In this document: positions 61,950 through 64,000 of the stretch, one piece after another
Position numbering within the stretch: the first letter of the stretch is position 1
Layout of the letters: the number at the start of each line of letters is the position of its first letter
Assembly: GCF_050587365.1 (NCBI RefSeq)
Contig: NZ_JBOBFV010000001.1
Coordinates: 372,001 to 436,000, forward strand
Reading direction: 5' to 3'
Length of the DNA stretch: 64,000 nt
From: Plantibacter auratus
GTDB taxonomy: Bacteria; Actinomycetota; Actinomycetes; Actinomycetales; Microbacteriaceae
Notes under the pieces: model-generated
The model's input: only the letters and a program-made list of their open reading frames with translations
Databases searched by the model: none
What the model was told of the DNA's origin: nothing
Translations under genes and position numbers: made by a program

Positions 61950-62788
61950 GCCCGTACAGCCAGGTCGACTGGGACGCGAGCCCCGAGCATCCGTCGTCCG
62001 TCGCCGAACCGTATCTGATGGGCACCGGCGTCGTCACCGACGAGGACACCGGGAGTCGACCGCTCTCGCCACCGCACCGTCATCCGGACGCCATGCTCGC
62101 CTGGTGCTACCGCGGCACCGTGTGGGTGCATCTCCCGAACGCGATGTGGCGCCTCGCACCGGGTCAGGGCGTCTGGATCCCAGCACACACGCCGCACACC
62201 GCGCACCACGAGCGCGACTCCACCGGGTGCTACACCTACCTCCCCGCCAGCTCGCTGATCGCGCCCGTCGAGACCGTCACCCAGGTCCTGGTCCCGCGTG
62301 CGGTGCAGGAGATGTTGCTCCACCTCGGGATCAACGACATGCCGACCGACCTCCGGGTCCGTGCGCAGGCGGTCCTCATCGAGATGCTGCAGCAGCCCGC
62401 GCCGGAGACGGCGGACGGCTGGGGCGAGATCCCGATGCCGTCCGACGATCGTGTCCGTCCGCTCGTCCGTGCGATCCTCGCCGACCCGGGTGACCTCCGG
62501 GGCGCGCGCGAGCTGTTCGACGTGCATGGCCTCCACGAGCGCACCGTGCTACGGATCTTCCAGCACGACACCGGGATGAGCTTCGCCCGGTGGCGGACGG
62601 GTGTCCGGATGACGCTCGCGGCGCGGCTGATCATCGACGGCATGCCGATCGGGGCGGCGGCGCACCGGTGCGGGTACGCGTCCTCGAGTGCCTTCTCCGC
62701 GAGCTTCCGAGCGCGGTTCGGTATGACCCCGCGGGAGTACGTGGAACGGGTGCAGGCGGACCCCGCCCATCAGCTCTACTGGCGCTGA
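61946..62788 (+). CDS. AraC-family transcriptional regulator with TTG start
   Basis: 280 aa. The N-terminal cupin-like domain has SPPHRHPDAMLAWCYRGTVWVHLPN and VWIPAHTPHTAHH. The C-terminal double HTH (about 185-275) ends PIGAAAHRCGYASSSAFSASFRARFGMTPREYVERV. The TTG at 61946 is chosen because it overlaps the stop of the repeat-protein gene in a TTGA, and the first usable codon inside would truncate the N-domain. It is upstream of an iron-binding lipoprotein gene with a DtxR-type box, and may regulate siderophore uptake (inference from position). Confidence 0.87.
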   Translation: MSPYSQVDWDASPEHPSSVAEPYLMGTGVVTDEDTGSRPLSPPHRHPDAMLAWCYRGTVWVHLPNAMWRLAPGQGVWIPAHTPHTAHHERDSTGCYTYLPASSLIAPVETVTQVLVPRAVQEMLLHLGINDMPTDLRVRAQAVLIEMLQQPAPETADGWGEIPMPSDDRVRPLVRAILADPGDLRGARELFDVHGLHERTVLRIFQHDTGMSFARWRTGVRMTLAARLIIDGMPIGAAAHRCGYASSSAFSASFRARFGMTPREYVERVQADPAHQLYWR

Positions 62789-62881
62789 TCCACCCAGGCA
62801 CGCATCGTCGTGTCGGATCGGCGACAGAACTCGTCGGATACTCGACACTGTCGCGCGCGGAAGCGCCCTACGATCGTTCTG

Positions 62882-62900
62882 TTAGGGCATGCTTACCTAA
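62882..62900. promoter_or_regulatory. DtxR/IdeR-type iron box
   Basis: TTAGGGCATGCTTACCTAA is a 19-base interrupted palindrome with the TTAGG and CCTAA ends of the actinobacterial iron-box consensus. It is 50 bases before the ATG of the siderophore-binding protein gene, so iron-dependent repression is expected. Confidence 0.8.
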
Positions 62901-62950
62901 CTTCTGGATCGCCAGCGGTGATCCCACTCCCCCCTCTTCAAAGGAGCCCC

Positions 62951-64000
62951 ATGCCGCACGCTTTCGCGCGCCCGAACGCCCGCCGAGGATCCACCCTCCT
63001 CGCCGCCGTCATCGCCACCGCTCTCGCCCTCGCCGGATGTTCCGCCGCCACCGGCGACACCGGATCGACGACGGCATCGACCGACGGCGTCGTCATCGAA
63101 CACGCCCACGGTGAGACCGTCATCCCGGAGAAGCCGGAACGGATCGTGGCTCTCGGGTGGATGACGCCCGACATCGTCGCCGCCCTCGGCACCAACCCCG
63201 TCGGCATCGAAGAGGTCTGGGGAGCCGGTGAGAGCGGCTACCAGCCCTGGTTCGAGGACTACGTCTCCGAGGCGTACGGCGAGATGCCCGAGATCATCCC
63301 CTTCACGGACGACGGCCCGAACTACGAGGCGATCAAGTCGTTGAAGCCCGACCTGATCCTCAGCCTCTACTCCGGTGTCACCGACATCGAATACGAGCGG
63401 CTCACCGAGATCGCCCCGACCGTCCCGTACATCGAGGGACCCTGGAACCCGGGCACCTGGGAGGGCATGACCCGCACCGTCGGGAAGGCGATGTCGGAGG
63501 AGGCCAAGGCCGAGGAGCTCATCGGCGAGACCGAGGACCTCATCAGCTCCCTCGCCGACGCACACCCCGAGTTCGACGACAAGAGCTTCGTCTGGGGCCT
63601 CACCCTGAACGAGGGCGGGACGGACCTCGGCGTCTACCTCGAGTACGACCCGCGGGTCCGCATCACCGAAGCGCTCGGCTTCACCTCGACGTCGGCGATG
63701 GACAGCTTCCTCGCGAGCGCCGAGGGCGACAACTGGTACACCGGAGTCAGCCTCGAGCAGCTCTACGACGTGGACGCCGACCTGTTCGCCGCGTGGGGTG
63801 GAAGTGCCGCGGAAGGGACGTACACGGTCGAGAACGCCGTGGTGTCGCGCTGGTCGCCGATCGCCGCCGGGTCCTACGTGATCTACGCCGACGCCGCCAA
63901 GGCCTCGGCGATCAGCGCGCCGACCGTCCTGTCCCTGCAGTACGTCCTGCCCGGCTACGTCGACGACCTCGCAGCGGCGCTGCAGGGCGAGCCGACCATC
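62951..64000 (+). CDS. Iron-siderophore ABC transporter substrate-binding lipoprotein (cut by window end)
   Basis: 350 codons visible, open at the right edge. The signal peptide ends at the lipobox LALAGC (lipidated Cys30). A class-III (FecB/FhuD-like) binding fold follows: TVIPEKPERIVALGWMTPDIVAALG, YEAIKSLKPDLILSLYSGVTDIEYERLTEIAPTV and the long helix that joins the lobes (GMTRTVGKAMSEEAKAEELI). It captures ferric siderophores. AAAGGAG lies 8 bases before the ATG; iron box upstream. Permease genes should follow beyond the window. Confidence 0.93.
   Translation, partial: MPHAFARPNARRGSTLLAAVIATALALAGCSAATGDTGSTTASTDGVVIEHAHGETVIPEKPERIVALGWMTPDIVAALGTNPVGIEEVWGAGESGYQPWFEDYVSEAYGEMPEIIPFTDDGPNYEAIKSLKPDLILSLYSGVTDIEYERLTEIAPTVPYIEGPWNPGTWEGMTRTVGKAMSEEAKAEELIGETEDLISSLADAHPEFDDKSFVWGLTLNEGGTDLGVYLEYDPRVRITEALGFTSTSAMDSFLASAEGDNWYTGVSLEQLYDVDADLFAAWGGSAAEGTYTVENAVVSRWSPIAAGSYVIYADAAKASAISAPTVLSLQYVLPGYVDDLAAALQGEPTI

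Overview
This is a GC-rich chromosomal segment from an actinobacterium. The best guess is a plant-associated member of Microbacteriaceae. Evidence for this is the very high GC content, TAnnnT -10 boxes placed for leaderless mRNAs, GlnE/GlnA/GlnA2 clustering, a type A RNase P RNA, polyphosphate glucokinase, DUF4191, and PAC2, DUF2510 and Nif3/zinc-ribbon genes. A large set of enzymes against plant cell-wall side chains points to a plant-associated life. No tRNA, rRNA, CRISPR array, insertion sequence or prophage is visible. Apart from RNA genes and control regions, no gene-free stretch exceeds about 300 bases.

Region 1 (1-10.6 kb) is housekeeping. It holds the principal sigma factor followed by a MurT/GatD-like pair whose GatD lacks the glutaminase cysteine and whose MurT has no cysteines at all. 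An MFS transporter, a PAC2 protein, leucyl aminopeptidase, dihydrolipoyl dehydrogenase and an E2 acyltransferase with an 81-bp perfect tandem repeat in its Ala-Pro linker follow.

Region 2 (10.6-25.7 kb) holds a membrane pseudokinase, DUF4191, an RDD protein and a nitrogen hub. The hub is glnA preceded by a four-half-site GlnR-type box, then glnE and glnA2 on the other strand. A secreted/membrane alpha/beta-hydrolase-like protein, map, ppgK, rnpB, a coiled-coil zinc-ribbon protein and Nif3 follow.

Region 3 (25.7-42.4 kb) is a mosaic of short transcription units: the divergent argO/lysG pair, Ohr, GalM-like, kynureninase, azoreductase, a membrane-anchored sulfite-oxidase-fold protein, an SGNH hydrolase, a frameshifted flavin monooxygenase, ThuA-like, a metY-monooxygenase pair with overlapping ends, an epimerase, ArfB, a lipid kinase and a cyclodeaminase-like protein.

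Region 4 (42.4-60.1 kb) is a glycan-utilisation locus built around a divergent control region at about 51.3-51.5 kb. Leftward run a sugar-binding lipoprotein, two ABC permeases, GH3, GH127 and a LacI regulator. Rightward run a second LacI regulator, GH36, GH51, GH27 and GH95. None of the hydrolases has a signal peptide, so oligosaccharides are probably imported intact and dismantled in the cytoplasm. The enzyme set (beta-L- and alpha-L-arabinofuranose, beta-L-arabinopyranose or alpha-galactose, alpha-L-fucose/L-galactose) fits the glycans of plant hydroxyproline-rich glycoproteins or arabinogalactan.

Region 5 (60.1-64 kb) holds thioredoxin, a DUF2510 membrane protein, a small repeat protein coupled to a TTG-initiated AraC regulator, and the start of an iron-siderophore binding lipoprotein under a DtxR/IdeR-type box.

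The two observations most worth testing are the possible re-tooling of MurT/GatD in a family known for B-type peptidoglycan, and the cytoplasmic plant-glycan locus.
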